A stretch of 64,000 nt of DNA, taken from assembly GCA_947471745.1 (NCBI GenBank), contig CANJKZ010000503.1, positions 248,001 to 312,000 of the forward strand. The letters run 5' to 3'. The notes below the pieces were generated by a model. The model was not told the origin of the DNA, did not search any database, and was given only the letters and a program-made list of their open reading frames with translations. This stretch comes from Closterium sp. Naga37s-1. Lineage: Eukaryota; Streptophyta; Zygnematophyceae; Desmidiales; Closteriaceae. The position numbers were made by a program, and so were the translations under genes. This document shows positions 22,401 to 31,720 of this stretch, piece by piece; position 1 is the first letter of the stretch; each line of letters opens with the position of its first letter.

Positions 22401-25400
22401 ATCGCCCCCGGAGCATCGCCCCCGGAGCATCGCCCCCGGAGCATCGCCCCCGGAGCATCGCCCCCGGCGCATCGCCCCCGGCGCATCGCCCCCGGCGCAT
22501 CGCCCCCGGCGCATCGCCCCCGGAGCATCGCCCCCGGAGCATCGCCCCCGACGCATCGCCCCCGGCGCATCGCCCCCGGCGCATCGCCCCCGGCGCATCG
22601 CCCCCGGCGCATCGCCCCCGGAGCATCGCCCCCGGAGCATCGCCCCCGGCGCATCGCCCCCGGCGCATCGCCCCCGGCGCATGGCCCCCGGCGCATGGCC
22701 CCCGGAGCATCGCCCCCGGAGCATCGCCCGCGCCGCATCGCCCCCGGCGCATCGCCCCCGGCGCATCGCCCCCGGCGCATCGCCCCCGGCGCATCGCCCC
22801 CTGCGCATCGCCCCCGGAGCATCGCCCCTGACGCATCGCCCCCGGCGCATCGCCCCCGGCGCATCGCCCCCGGCGCATCGCCCCCGGCGCATCGCCCCCG
22901 GAGCATCGCCCCCGGCGCATCGCCCCCGGCGCATCGCCCCCGGCGCATCGCCCCCGGCGCATCGCCCCCGGAGCATCGCCCCCGGAGCATCGCCCCCGGA
23001 GCATCGCCCCCGGAGCATCGCCCCCGGAGCATCGCCCCCGGCGCATCGCCCCTGGCGCATCGCCCCCGGCGCATCGCCCCCGGCGCATCGCCCCCGGCGC
23101 ATCGCCCCCGGCGCATCGCCCCCGGAACAACGCCCCCGGAGCAACGCTCTCGGAGCATCGCCCCCCGGAGCATCGCCCCCCCGGAGCATCGCCCCCGGAG
23201 CATCGCCCCCCGGCGCATCGCCCCCGGAGCATCTCCCCCGGCGCATCGCCCCCGGAGCATCGCCCCCGGAGCTTCGCCCCCGGAGCATCGCCTCCGGAGC
23301 ATCGCCCCCGGAGCATCGCCCCCGGCGCATCGCCCCCGGCGCGTCGCCCCCGGCGCGTCGCCCCCGGTGCATCGCCCCCGGAGCATCGCCCCCCAAAGCA
23401 TCGCCCCCGGAGCATCGCCCACGGAGCATCGCCCCCGGAGCATCGCCCCCGAAGCATCGCCCCCGGAGCATCGCCCCCGGAGCATCGCCCCCGGAGCATC
23501 GCCCTCGGAGCATCGCCCCCGGAGCATCGCCCCCGGCGCATCGCCCCCGGCGCATCGCCCCCGGCGCATCGCCCCCGGCGCATCGCCCCCGGCGCATCGC
23601 CCCCGGCGCATCGCCCCCGGAGCATCGCCCCCGGCGCATCGCCCCCGGGGCATCGCCCTCGGAGCATCGCCCCCGGAGCATCGCCCCCGGAGCATCGCCC
23701 CCGGAGCATCGCCCCCGGCGCATCGCCCCCAGCGCCTCGCCCCCGGAGCGTCGCCCCCGTCGCCCCCGGCGCGTCGCCCCCGGCGCGTCGCCCCCGGCGC
23801 GTCGCCCCCGGCGCGTCGCCCCCGGAGCATCGCCCCCGGAGCATCGCCCCCGGAGCATCGCCCCCGGCGCATTGCCCCCGGAGCATCGCCCCCGGAGCTT
23901 CGCCCCCGGAGCTTCGCCCCCGGAGCATCGCCCCCGGAGCATCGCCCCCGGAGCATCGCCCCCGGCGCATCGCCCCCGGCGCATCGCCCCCGGCGCATCG
24001 CCCCCGGAGCATCGCCCCCGGAGCATCGCCCCCGGAGCATCGCCCCCGGAGCATCGCCCCCGGCGCATCGCCCCCGGCGCATCGCCCCCGGCGCATCGCC
24101 CCCGGCGCATCGCCCCCGGAGCATTATCCCGGAGCATCGCCCCCGGAGCATCGCCCCCGGAGCATCGCCCCCGGAGCATCGCCCCCGGCGCATCGCCCCC
24201 GGAGCATCGCCCCCGGCGCGTCGCCCCCGGCGCGTCGCCCCCGGAGCGTCGCCCCCGGAGCGTCGCCCCCGGCGCGTCGCCCCCGGCGCGTCGCCTCCGG
24301 CGCGTCGCCTCCGGCGCGTCGCCCCCGGCGCGTCGCCCCCGGCGCGTCGCCCCCGGCGCGTCGCCCCCGGCGCGTCGCCCCCGGCGCGTCGCCCCCGGCG
24401 CGTCGCCCCCGGCGCGTCGCCCCCGGCGCGTCGCCCCCGGCGCGTCGCCCCCGGCGCGTCGCCCCCGGCGCGTCGCCCCCGGCGCGTCGCCCCCGGCGCG
24501 TCGCCCCCGGCGCGTCGCCCCCGGCGCGTCGCCCCCGGAGCATCGCCCCCGGAGCATCGCCCCCGGAGCATCGCCCCCGGAGCATCGCCCCCGGAGCATC
24601 GCCCCCGGAGCATCGCCCCCGGGGCATCGCCCCCGGCGCATCGCCCCCGGCGCATCGCCCCCGGCGCATCGCCCCCGGCGCATCGCCCCCGCGCATCGCC
24701 CCCTGTGCATGTCGAGCTCAATGGAGGACGCCCTCAACCTCATTCCATGTTGGATCCCTAACCTCATTCCATGTTGGATCCCAAACCTCATTCCATGTTG
24801 GATCCCAAACCTCATTCCATGGTGGATCATAAACCTCATTCCATGTTGGATCCCAAACCCTTGGTGTGCAGTTTGCAGGCGCGGCACAATCACTGGGTGC
24901 CGGAGCACTTCTAGTGAATCCATGTAACATCACGGTTGTGTCGAGCTCCATAGAGGACGCACTCACCCGTCATTCAACATCCACTCCCATCCCGATCAAC
25001 CCTTGTCTCTCAATTGCAGTCTGCAGGCGCGGCACAATCACTGGGAGCCGGAGCACTCCTGGTGAACCCTTGGAACATAACGGACATGCCGAGCGCCATA
25101 GAGGACGCACTCACGATGGGCGAGGAGGAGCGTGTGGACCGCCACCTCCCTTCTTACATCCTTTCCCCTTTTATCTGTTGAACCTTGGAAGTGCAGTTTG
25201 CAGGCGCAGCACAATCACTTGGGGCGGGTGCGCTGCTGGTGAACCCATGGAACATCACGGACATGTCGAGCGCCATAGAGGACGCACTCACGATGGGTGA
25301 GGAGGAGCGCGTCGACCGCCACCGCTACAACTTCCTGCACGTCACCACTCACACCGCGCAGGCCTGGGCAGACACGTTTGTCAGGTAGTGCCAGTGCAAG

Positions 25401-28400
25401 CCTCCAAGGAGGACTTTGAAGGCATTGGGTGGGGTGGTCTTTATTTTAACCTGCATCTTTGCTCGTTTCTCGTCCCAGGTCTCTCAGCTGGAAGCGTTGC
25501 TGCTTATCCTCTCGTGCCCTCCTTCACCTTCCCCACCACCCGCCCCCTCCTTCCGCCATTGCTGCAGCGAGTTGAACGACACAGTGGTGGAGGCACAGCT
25601 GCGCACGCTGCACATCCCCCCGCTGCTGCCCGTGTCCCAGTGTGTCGACCGCTTCCACCAGTGCCGCAACCGCCTCCTCATCCTCGTGCGTCCTGCTTTG
25701 GTTGCACATGTGCTGTTTGCTTGTCTGTTGATTGAGGGCGGGAATGGTGTTGGGGAAAGGTATGCACGGACCCACTGGGAAAGGCTGTTGCCAGTGTGCT
25801 GGGTCCATGCACCCACTCATCCTGGTGATGGGTGCGGGTGCACATGATTATGTGTGCTGGTTGCATTGCATGGCGGATTGGGGCTTTAAATTGGGATGAG
25901 ATGTCACTGGATGAACCAAGGTCACACACGTATGCTTGCTTCTTGTCTCTCCACCTTTTGCATGCCCTTGTCCCGCTGCTCTTTGCCCCCTGCCCTATTC
26001 CCCCTCATCCCTGTTGCAACTCTCGTCTCGTCTGCCATCTGCCTCGCGTCCCTCTTGTCAGGGCTACAACGGCACGCTCACAGCTCAGGTGGAGCCACAC
26101 AGGCGGCGCACGCCCGATCAGATCAAGGAGATGAAGGTGAGAGGCGGGCCGAGGGGTGCTGTGAGGAAGGATGGTGAGTCATGAGTGAAGACTTATTTTT
26201 CGCCAAAATTTGACACTGTGGAGTAATATTCTTTTGGCCTTTCTTATTCCATCCCCATGCCCATTCCCATGCTAACGCTCATGGTCATGATCGCAACCAT
26301 TCCCTCCTTCCCCCTTCTCACCCACCAGGTTCGTCTACACCCGATCATGCCGGCTGCGCTGCGTCGGCTCTCCTCCGACCCGGCCAACACGATCGTCATA
26401 ATGAGCGGGTCGGAGCGTGCGGTGCTGGACGAGGCGTTCAGCGAGTATGACGTGTGGCTGGCGGCTGAGAACGGCATGTTCATGCGCCACACGAGAGGGG
26501 AGTGGATGACCACCATGCCTGAGCACCTCAACATGGACTGGCTCGACTCGGTTCAGGTAACAGGGGGAGGTAGGGCAGGCCCTTAGATGAGAGGGTGAGA
26601 GGGGCGGGAGAGGGAGGGGGTGCGTGCGTGCAGGTGTTAGGGGCACAAGCAGGGTTGAGAGCATGACCACCATGCCTGAACACCTCAACATGGACTGGCT
26701 GGACTCTGTGCAGGGGAGGAGCAGGGAGAGGGAGGGGATGTGTGCAGGGTGGCTCACGTAGGTAAATTTTGCAGTCTAGTGAGGAGGGCTGGTGGCAGTA
26801 CTCGTGCAGCCGCATGGACGAGCGGTTGGCATCGTTGTTGGGGTTTAGGGTCGAACCTCCGTCCCCGTTCCTGCCCTCCCTCCCTCCTTCCCTCCCTCAC
26901 GCGTCAACCCCTGCCATCACTGCCCCAGTTGGTGTTTGAGTATCACGGAGCGCACGCCACGGTCATACGTGGAGGAGAGGGAGACCTCTCTGGCAGGGTT
27001 CGCTTTTGAGTCGACTCAAAGGGAGACCTCTCTGGCAGGGTTCACAGTCCTACCTGCATCCCCCTTCTCATCACACCCCTTCCTCTCAACCCGCCCCCCC
27101 CCTTCCGCTATCCTCACCTTGCCAGTTGGTGTTTGAGTATTTCACGGAGCGCACGCCGCGGTCGTACGTGGAGGAGAGGGAGACCTCGCTGGTGTGGAAA
27201 GACATTACTTCCTGCATCCCACCACCGCCTCATTGCCTCCCCTCCCCTTCTCTCCCCCATCCCCACCCATCCAGTTGGTGTTTGAATATTTCACGGAGCG
27301 CACCCCGCGGTCGTACGTGGAGGAGAGGGAGATGTGGAACGACATTTTTCCTGCATCCCCACCACCCAACCCCCCCACACCTCCTCCGCTCCACCCGTCC
27401 CTTTTCCTTTCATCTCCCCGCCAGTTGGTGTTTGAGTATTTCACGGAGCGCACGCCGCGGTCGTACGTGGAGGAGAGGGAGACATCGCTGGTGTGGAACT
27501 ACAAGTATGCCGACGTGGAGTTTGGCCGCGTGCAGGCCAGAGACATGCTGCAGCACCTGTGGACGGGACCGATTTCGAATACTGCAGTCGACGTTGTGCA
27601 GGTACTTTTGTCATGGGACGTCTCAAGCCCATGTGCTGTAGCCCAGGGTGCAGGCCGCGACTTGCTGCAGCGCCTGTGGACCTAGCCCATTCTAACACAG
27701 CTATCAAGGTCGTGCAGGTGCGGCCTGGTGCAGGTGCAGCCTAGTGCAGGTGCTGATGTCTGCTATGGGTATTACCCGTGCCCCACACGTCTGCCTGCAC
27801 TTCGTGACCCAAGCATTCGTAAGCAGTATCCCTTTCCCCTTCTCCACCTTGGCCCTTTTCCATCGTGCCTTGCAGGGAGGCAAGTCAGTGGAGGTGCGGC
27901 CAGTGGGGGTGAGCAAGGGAGCGGCCATGGAGAGGGTGTTGGGGGAGATAGTGCACCAGAAGCCGCTGCCCTGCCCCTTTGACTTCGTCATGACTGTCGG
28001 CCACTTCCTCTCACGGGTGAGTCAAGTGCATGCACCTGTAAGTTTCCTCTCGCACCTGGGGCTTTGCCTTTGTCCCCTGCTTTTCGCGCTCTTTTACCCT
28101 CATAACCCCCTGTCTTTCCTTCCCACCCACCAACAGGACCAGGACATATAACGCTTTTTTAAGCCAAACCCGATCTTCTAAACGCCTCAACCCCTCTTCC
28201 CACCCTCTTCCCCCTCCCACCGCCAACAGGACGAGGACATATACCAGTTCTTTGAGCCAGACCTGCCGCATGACAACAACATGCCCCCCCGGCATGGACG
28301 CTTACCAGCATGGCATCGACGGCACCTCCTTACCTACCTTCCTCCCTTCCTCTCACCCCTCATCTCCCCCACCTTCAACAGGACGAGGACATATATCAGT

Positions 28401-29974
28401 TCTTTGAGCCAGACTTGCCGCACGACAACATCAACAACATGCCGCCTGGCATGGACGGATACCAGCAAAGCATGGACGGCACCATGGGTCCCATGGATGG
28501 TAACTGCAGTGTATCCATGGATGGTAACATGGTAACCATGGGTCATGGGCCCTTGGACGGGGCAACCATGGATCAAGTCACACGGGATCATATCACGGCT
28601 CTTGAGCATGCTGATTCTTACCTTCCTGAGTATTACACTACCAGCCCCACCACCACATTCGATACAAGCACCACCGCTACAAGCACTCTCACCGCTCCGC
28701 ACGATCGCTCCAATCCTCCTCCTGACACCAAGCCTCCCCCGGGCCTCCCTCCCGCACCTCCTCCGAGTGTCCCCGGACCTGACAGCCTGGGCTCGGCGCC
28801 ACTGCCTATGTTTGCCGGACCAGGATACGGCAGCCCTGTGCCTCAGTCCGCGGCTCGGGGGGGAGGTTCGGGGCCGCTGGTGGCGCGGGTGATCTTTGGG
28901 GATCCGCAGAGCAGAAACCAAATGGAGGGTGGGGGAAGGCACGCTGGGAGGGATGGTGGTGCTGCCCCTGCCGCCGCCGCCGCCGCTGCTGCTGCTGCCG
29001 CTGCCGCTGCTGCTGCTGCCGCCGCCGCTGCTGCTGTTGCTACCTCAGCAGCTGCCGCTGGTGCTTCGGTTGCTGCTGGTCCCAGCTCCCCCTCTCCCTC
29101 TTTCTCTGCTGCCAACGCTGCCGCTGCTGCACTCTCTGACACCTCTCCACGGCCCCACACTCCCGACTCTGTCACGGCACGCAGCAGCCGGCTTAAGGCC
29201 GAGTCCCGAGGGGGGGGAGGGGGCAACGATGGAGATGCAGCAGTAGGGTTGGAGGGAAGAGCAGCACCAGGGGGGGTAGGAGCAGGAGCAGGAGCAGGAG
29301 CAGGGACAGGGGCAGCGGGGGTGGGAGGGAGTAGCAGTGGGAGGAGCCGAGGGGGCGGGCTGGGAGGGTTCCGATGGAAAGGGGGCAAGAAGTCTGAAAA
29401 GAAATCTGCCTTCTCCTTCTCCTCGCCGTCACTGGTCAGTCTTCTTGGGTCAGCTCTGGAAGGCGCCACGGGCAGCCCGAGAAAAACCAGCATGGGGCGA
29501 AGCAGCAGTGGCGGGAGGGGGGAGGCGGAGCTATGTTCCCCAGCTGCAAGCAATGCTGCTGGGACTCAGGGAGTGGGGAACGGGAGTGGAAGGCGAGAGG
29601 AAGCAAATGGAGCGGAGGCGGGTGAGAGATTGCTTGCACCGATCACTGGGTTTTCCAACCTGTCGAGCTTTTCAAGCCATTCTGGGACGACCGGCGTTTC
29701 AGATGAGTCAGGGTTTTCCACACAGGAGAGCTCGTCGATGCTTCCTACTGTGTTGGACTCTGAGGAAGATGGCCATGGGGAGGAAATAAGCCATCGGAGC
29801 AGTGGGGAGTATTGCCCGATTGTCGATCTCAACGCCGATTCATACTTTTCGTGTGCTGTGGGGCGCAAGCGGTCTTTGGCGCGATACTCGCTTGCAACCA
29901 CTGATGATGTGGTCACCATGCTGAAGGCGATCTCAGATAGCTATGGCCTTGGCCCTGGATTTCGGACAGCTTAG
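16461..29974 (+). CDS. TPS1: Class I trehalose-6-phosphate synthase with very long N- and C-terminal extensions
   Basis: It makes trehalose 6-phosphate from UDP-glucose and glucose 6-phosphate, the sugar-status signal of plants. Sixteen exons join in frame: 16461-18669, 18928-19028, 19827-20104, 20248-20358, 20761-20875, 21025-21126, 21428-21578, 21776-21864, 22022-22171, 25197-25384, 25568-25685, 26062-26136, 26329-26556, 27425-27601, 27876-28016 and 28382-29974. The predicted product of about 1941 residues is twice the usual 940. Residues 1-700 are low complexity (Ala, Gly, Gln runs) but include RVERLLRERQMRR (about 303), matching the autoinhibitory N-terminal motif of AtTPS1. The GT20 domain (about 700-1165) has GGLVSALLGV, WVHDYHLMLLPQ, HTPFPSSEFFR, GVDRLDMIKGIPQK, DGMNLVSYEY and AQSLGAGALLVNPWN. 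The phosphatase-like domain (about 1196-1420) reads ILGYNGTL where active phosphatases have the DxDGT aspartates, so it should be inactive, as in class I enzymes. The C-terminal 520 residues are Met/Asp-, Ala- and Ser-rich and end with a conserved YFSCAVGRKRSLARYS block. Many introns and the motif set support class I. Confidence 0.93.
18775..18833 (+). repeat. Near-complete copy of TPS exon 2 start in intron 1
   Basis: Between exons 1 and 2 there is a second segment encoding VKQNFKTCWIGWPGLYLQ, nearly identical to the start of exon 2 at 18928, with its own CAG-type acceptor context. The reading ends after about 19 codons. One difference (Lys for Glu) is visible. It could act as an alternative 3' splice site but would break the frame. 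Confidence 0.75.
19240..19790 (+). repeat. Array of four decayed copies of TPS exon 3 start
   Basis: Upstream of the true exon 3 (19827) lie four partial copies of its first 60-85 bp, near 19245-19330, 19408-19490, 19550-19630 and 19700-19790. They encode variants of the motif around CVPVFLDE and NAYYNGYCNNVLWP. Most keep a polypyrimidine tract and AG acceptor, but none keeps the rest of the exon or a clear donor. Copies differ from each other by substitutions, so the array has aged unevenly. Spacing is about 150 bp. Confidence 0.85.
20584..20642 (+). repeat. Partial copy of TPS exon 5 start in intron 4
   Basis: The segment encoding FHTYDYGRHFVSAC with its CAG acceptor occurs about 175 bp before the true exon 5 (20761). 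It then diverges (GTTGCGCACAATCCCGG instead of the exon). It is another acceptor-plus-exon-start copy. Confidence 0.75.
21236..21362 (+). repeat. Two short decayed fragments of TPS exon 7 in intron 6
   Basis: A fragment near 21243-21292 resembles the VMLGVDRLDMIK beginning of exon 7 (read as VVLGVDVD). A second near 21312-21358 resembles the internal KFEKFLEEH part. Both lie just upstream of the true exon 7 (21428) and are too decayed to be spliced as exons. Confidence 0.6.
22262..22327 (+). repeat. Partial copy of TPS exon 9 end, next to the minisatellite
   Basis: The 3' half of exon 9, encoding VSYEYV and YKKGVLILS, is repeated about 90 bp after exon 9, with an in-frame insertion. It runs directly into the 14-bp minisatellite that begins at about 22328. 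Here the copied part is the donor side of an exon, not the acceptor side. Confidence 0.75.
22328..24706. repeat. 2.4-kb minisatellite of 14-bp units in TPS intron 9
   Basis: About 170 tandem units of GCATCGCCCCCGGA and close variants (mostly GCATCGCCCCCGGC and GCGTCGCCCCCGGC) fill the intron. Because 14 is not divisible by 3, each strand cycles through all frames. The unit has no stop in any frame, so open frames of 578-900 codons appear on both strands with repeats such as APGASPPEHRPRSI. These are artefacts of the repeat. Variant units occur in blocks; for example GCGTCG units dominate about 24,220-24,535, which indicates local amplification. Confidence 0.95.
24736..24859. repeat. Five-copy 24-bp tandem repeat
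   Basis: The unit around CATTCCATGTTGGATCCC repeats with an exact period of 24 bp (CATTCC at 24741, 24765, 24789, 24813 and 24837). It lies directly between the big minisatellite and the exon 10 copies. It is preceded at 24707-24735 by a fragment resembling the MSSAIEDALT part of exon 10. Confidence 0.9.
24860..25145 (+). repeat. Two partial copies of TPS exon 10 before the true exon
   Basis: Segments at about 24869-24967 and 25019-25144 copy the first 100-125 bp of exon 10 (25197-25384), both with a CAG acceptor. They encode variants of FAGAAQSLGAGALLVNP and MSSAIEDALT. The second copy extends to EEERVDRH. Neither has the end of the exon. The nearer copy is closer in sequence to the true exon. 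Confidence 0.85.
26655..26715 (+). repeat. Copy of TPS exon 13 end in intron 13
   Basis: About 55 bp encoding MTTMPEHLNMDWLDSVQ are repeated about 100 bp after exon 13, with a few silent changes. After it the sequence continues CAGGGGAGG, so the GT donor of the true exon is not kept. Confidence 0.8.
26930..27350 (+). repeat. Array of partial copies of TPS exon 14 start
   Basis: Three copies of the exon 14 beginning, encoding VFEYFTERTPRSYVEERE, lie at about 26930-26995, 27124-27200 and 27272-27345, before the true exon (27425-27601). A shorter scrap lies at 27006-27042. Each keeps the upstream pyrimidine tract and AG. The first copy has lost 3 bp. Spacing is about 150-200 bp. Confidence 0.85.
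27635..27722 (+). repeat. Degenerate copy of TPS exon 14 end
   Basis: A segment resembling the QARDMLQHLWTGPIS...VVQ end of exon 14 follows about 40 bp after the true donor. It has a TAG stop in the matching frame and ends GTGCAGGTGCGG, keeping a usable-looking donor. Confidence 0.7.
28130..28312 (+). repeat. Two partial copies of TPS exon 16 start
   Basis: Fragments at 28133-28150 (acceptor plus CAGGACATATA) and 28229-28310 (encoding DEDIYQFFEPDLPHDNN then GMD) precede the true exon 16 at 28382. The longer copy shifts frame after PHDNN relative to the true exon. Confidence 0.8.
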
Positions 29975-30647
29975 CTTTATTTCTTAGGTTGCCAGTGCGC
30001 TAGCGTATGCTGAACGTGTTCAATTCTTTTTTTTTTTTGTGCGGGGCCCTTGTAAAGAGCAATTCAGCTCAGGCTTCTATCAAGGACAGCCATTTTCCGA
30101 ATATGGCGCTTTCGCAAGAAGTTTCTCCAACACGAAAAGCTTCGCAGCGAAGCTAGAAGCTCAAGCCGTTTTTCGTCGAATCGCACAAGTCAAGTACCCC
30201 TCCGATTGGAGCAATCGGAGCCGTTGAGGGACTAGCATCCACACGAAGAAGGCATTCGACATTGCAAATTTCTCGCGAAAGCACGCCTCACCGACACCTT
30301 CCCCACCAACATTTCCTCGTTTCAGTGCTGGAATAGCAATCCCCCCAGGCAAACCCCCTCAGTTGTGATGAGCAAGTCTGGTGGTAATTTCAGCCTCCCT
30401 TTCCACGACTTGTTGCCTTGCTGGCATAACTTCTTTTCCGTCGTATCTACCTTCCCACAACGAAAAGAACCATGGCGCTAGGATGGATACTTTGTACTTA
30501 TACTGGCGTACGTGGTTCCTACTTGGTACCTAAACCAACACGCAGCGACTTTCTGAAACAACTAGAGTCGTCACCAGCATCTCTGTTTGTGCACGCTTTT
30601 CAACAAACGCTTTCCTAGCAGCTCGAAATACGACAATCTAATCTTCG
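29975..30647. promoter_or_regulatory. TPS 3' flank and promoter of the CHRD-like gene
   Basis: About 670 bp without a gene. A T-tract at 30028-30038 follows the TPS stop. The rest is conserved in copy B (about 42,906-43,590), so it belongs to the duplicated unit and must contain the promoter and 5' UTR of the secreted gene. A TATA-like or other defined element could not be picked out with confidence. Confidence 0.4.
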
Positions 30648-31599
30648 ATGATGGCGCGTGTTAGCAAGGCTGTGGTATTTCTCACGCTCCTAGGCCTCGT
30701 CGCATCAGGTAAGACTCCAACGGCGAGGCCAACCTTGTCTTGCATCCCATATGTGTCATGCTCAGCACGACGCGACCACGTGGAGGATGATTCATTTATT
30801 ATTTTTCTAAGCTGTCGTCAGTATGCTCATCTCTTCTCTCGTTTCAGGGGTTCTCGCCCAGGGACCCGGCTATGGCGGCGGCAGGGGTGGCGGAGGGCGC
30901 GGTGGACGGGGATTTGGTGGGGGACGCGGAGGTGGCGGCAGGGGCGGCGGGCTCGGACGGGGCCCTGGTGGGGGCCTTGGGCTGGGCCCTGGCGCCGCTC
31001 TGGGCACGTTCTACGGCCACGTGGAGGCTGATCTGACGGGCAACGGCAACATCACTGGACGCATGCACGTTGTTGTCTTCAAGTGAGTGCCATTCACGAG
31101 CATACTCCAGGCGTAGTACTATGCTTACAATGAAGCACTTCTCGTTCCTTGATTTCTTCGTTCTTGTGCGCTTTTCAACGTGTCATTCGTGCTTCCAATT
31201 CGTGCTTTTGATGTGTTGGTCAGGAACAACACCGACTACAATGTCCGTTACGTGCTGAGGATTGGCGGCCTGCCAACCCCAGGTCTTCCTACCGCTGCCG
31301 CCGTCCTGAATAGTAACGGCGACGCTGTCCTTGATTTCCCCGATGCCACGTGGACCAACACCACTGGCCAGCAGCCTTATGGCTACGGCTGGAGGAGGCG
31401 CAACCGCGCATGGGTCTTTGGTGTGTGTTTCCGTTACAATGCGACCGGGGTTTATTACAACGCGAACACAAAGACTACTGATGGCGGCAAGACTATTGGG
31501 TCTATTGCTGTGGCCATGGTTGCCGCTCCTGCAGCTTATAGTGGCCGCATCACTGCTCCTGGTGGCGTTGCTTCTGGCAAGTTCCACACCTGGCGTTAG
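30648..31599 (+). CDS. Small secreted Gly-rich protein with CHRD-like domain, copy A
   Basis: Three exons splice in frame: 30648-30708, 30848-31082 and 31224-31599 (phases 1 and 2), giving 223 residues. Residues 1-20 are a clear signal peptide (KAVVFLTLLGLVASG). A Gly/Arg-rich segment (about 25-60) follows, then a domain of about 150 residues beginning GTFYGHVEADL with blocks VVVFKNN, YVLRIGGLPTPGLP, NGDAVLDFP and a C-terminal AAPAAYSGRITAPGGVASGKF. Spacing and hydrophobic pattern resemble the CHRD domain (a V-x-GL block, an NG-x-V block, then xxxPxxYxxxI..PGG..xGxx), but the His of the usual HIH motif is missing, so this is tentative. Probably extracellular; function unknown. A near-identical intact copy exists at 42905-41957, and a diverged, broken relative at 38425/61394. 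Confidence 0.8.
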
Positions 31600-31641
31600 A
31601 GATTTGCACGTGGAATGGGTGAGTTAGGGATGTATTGCTAT

Positions 31642-31696
31642 AAGTTTCGCACCTTTTCGCCAGTCAGATGCTAAGCCTGGAGTGGGTGCGAAACTT
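31642..31696. repeat. 55-bp hairpin at the edge of duplication copy A
   Basis: A perfect 12-bp stem AAGTTTCGCACC / GGTGCGAAACTT encloses a 31-nt loop. The same sequence, inverted, is at 39996-40050 in copy B. In both copies it lies about 31 bp inside the duplication boundary. Confidence 0.9.
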
Positions 31697-31720
31697 ATTG
31701 CATTTATCTTTAGTTGATGC

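Noticed and set aside
22328-24706. Regular repeat array as a possible CRISPR
   Set aside because: The units are contiguous 14-mers with no unique spacers, inside a eukaryotic intron.
22225-24927. Open frames of 578-900 codons on both strands
   Set aside because: They are produced by a 14-bp tandem unit without stop codons; all frames repeat the same words and the region is a TPS intron.
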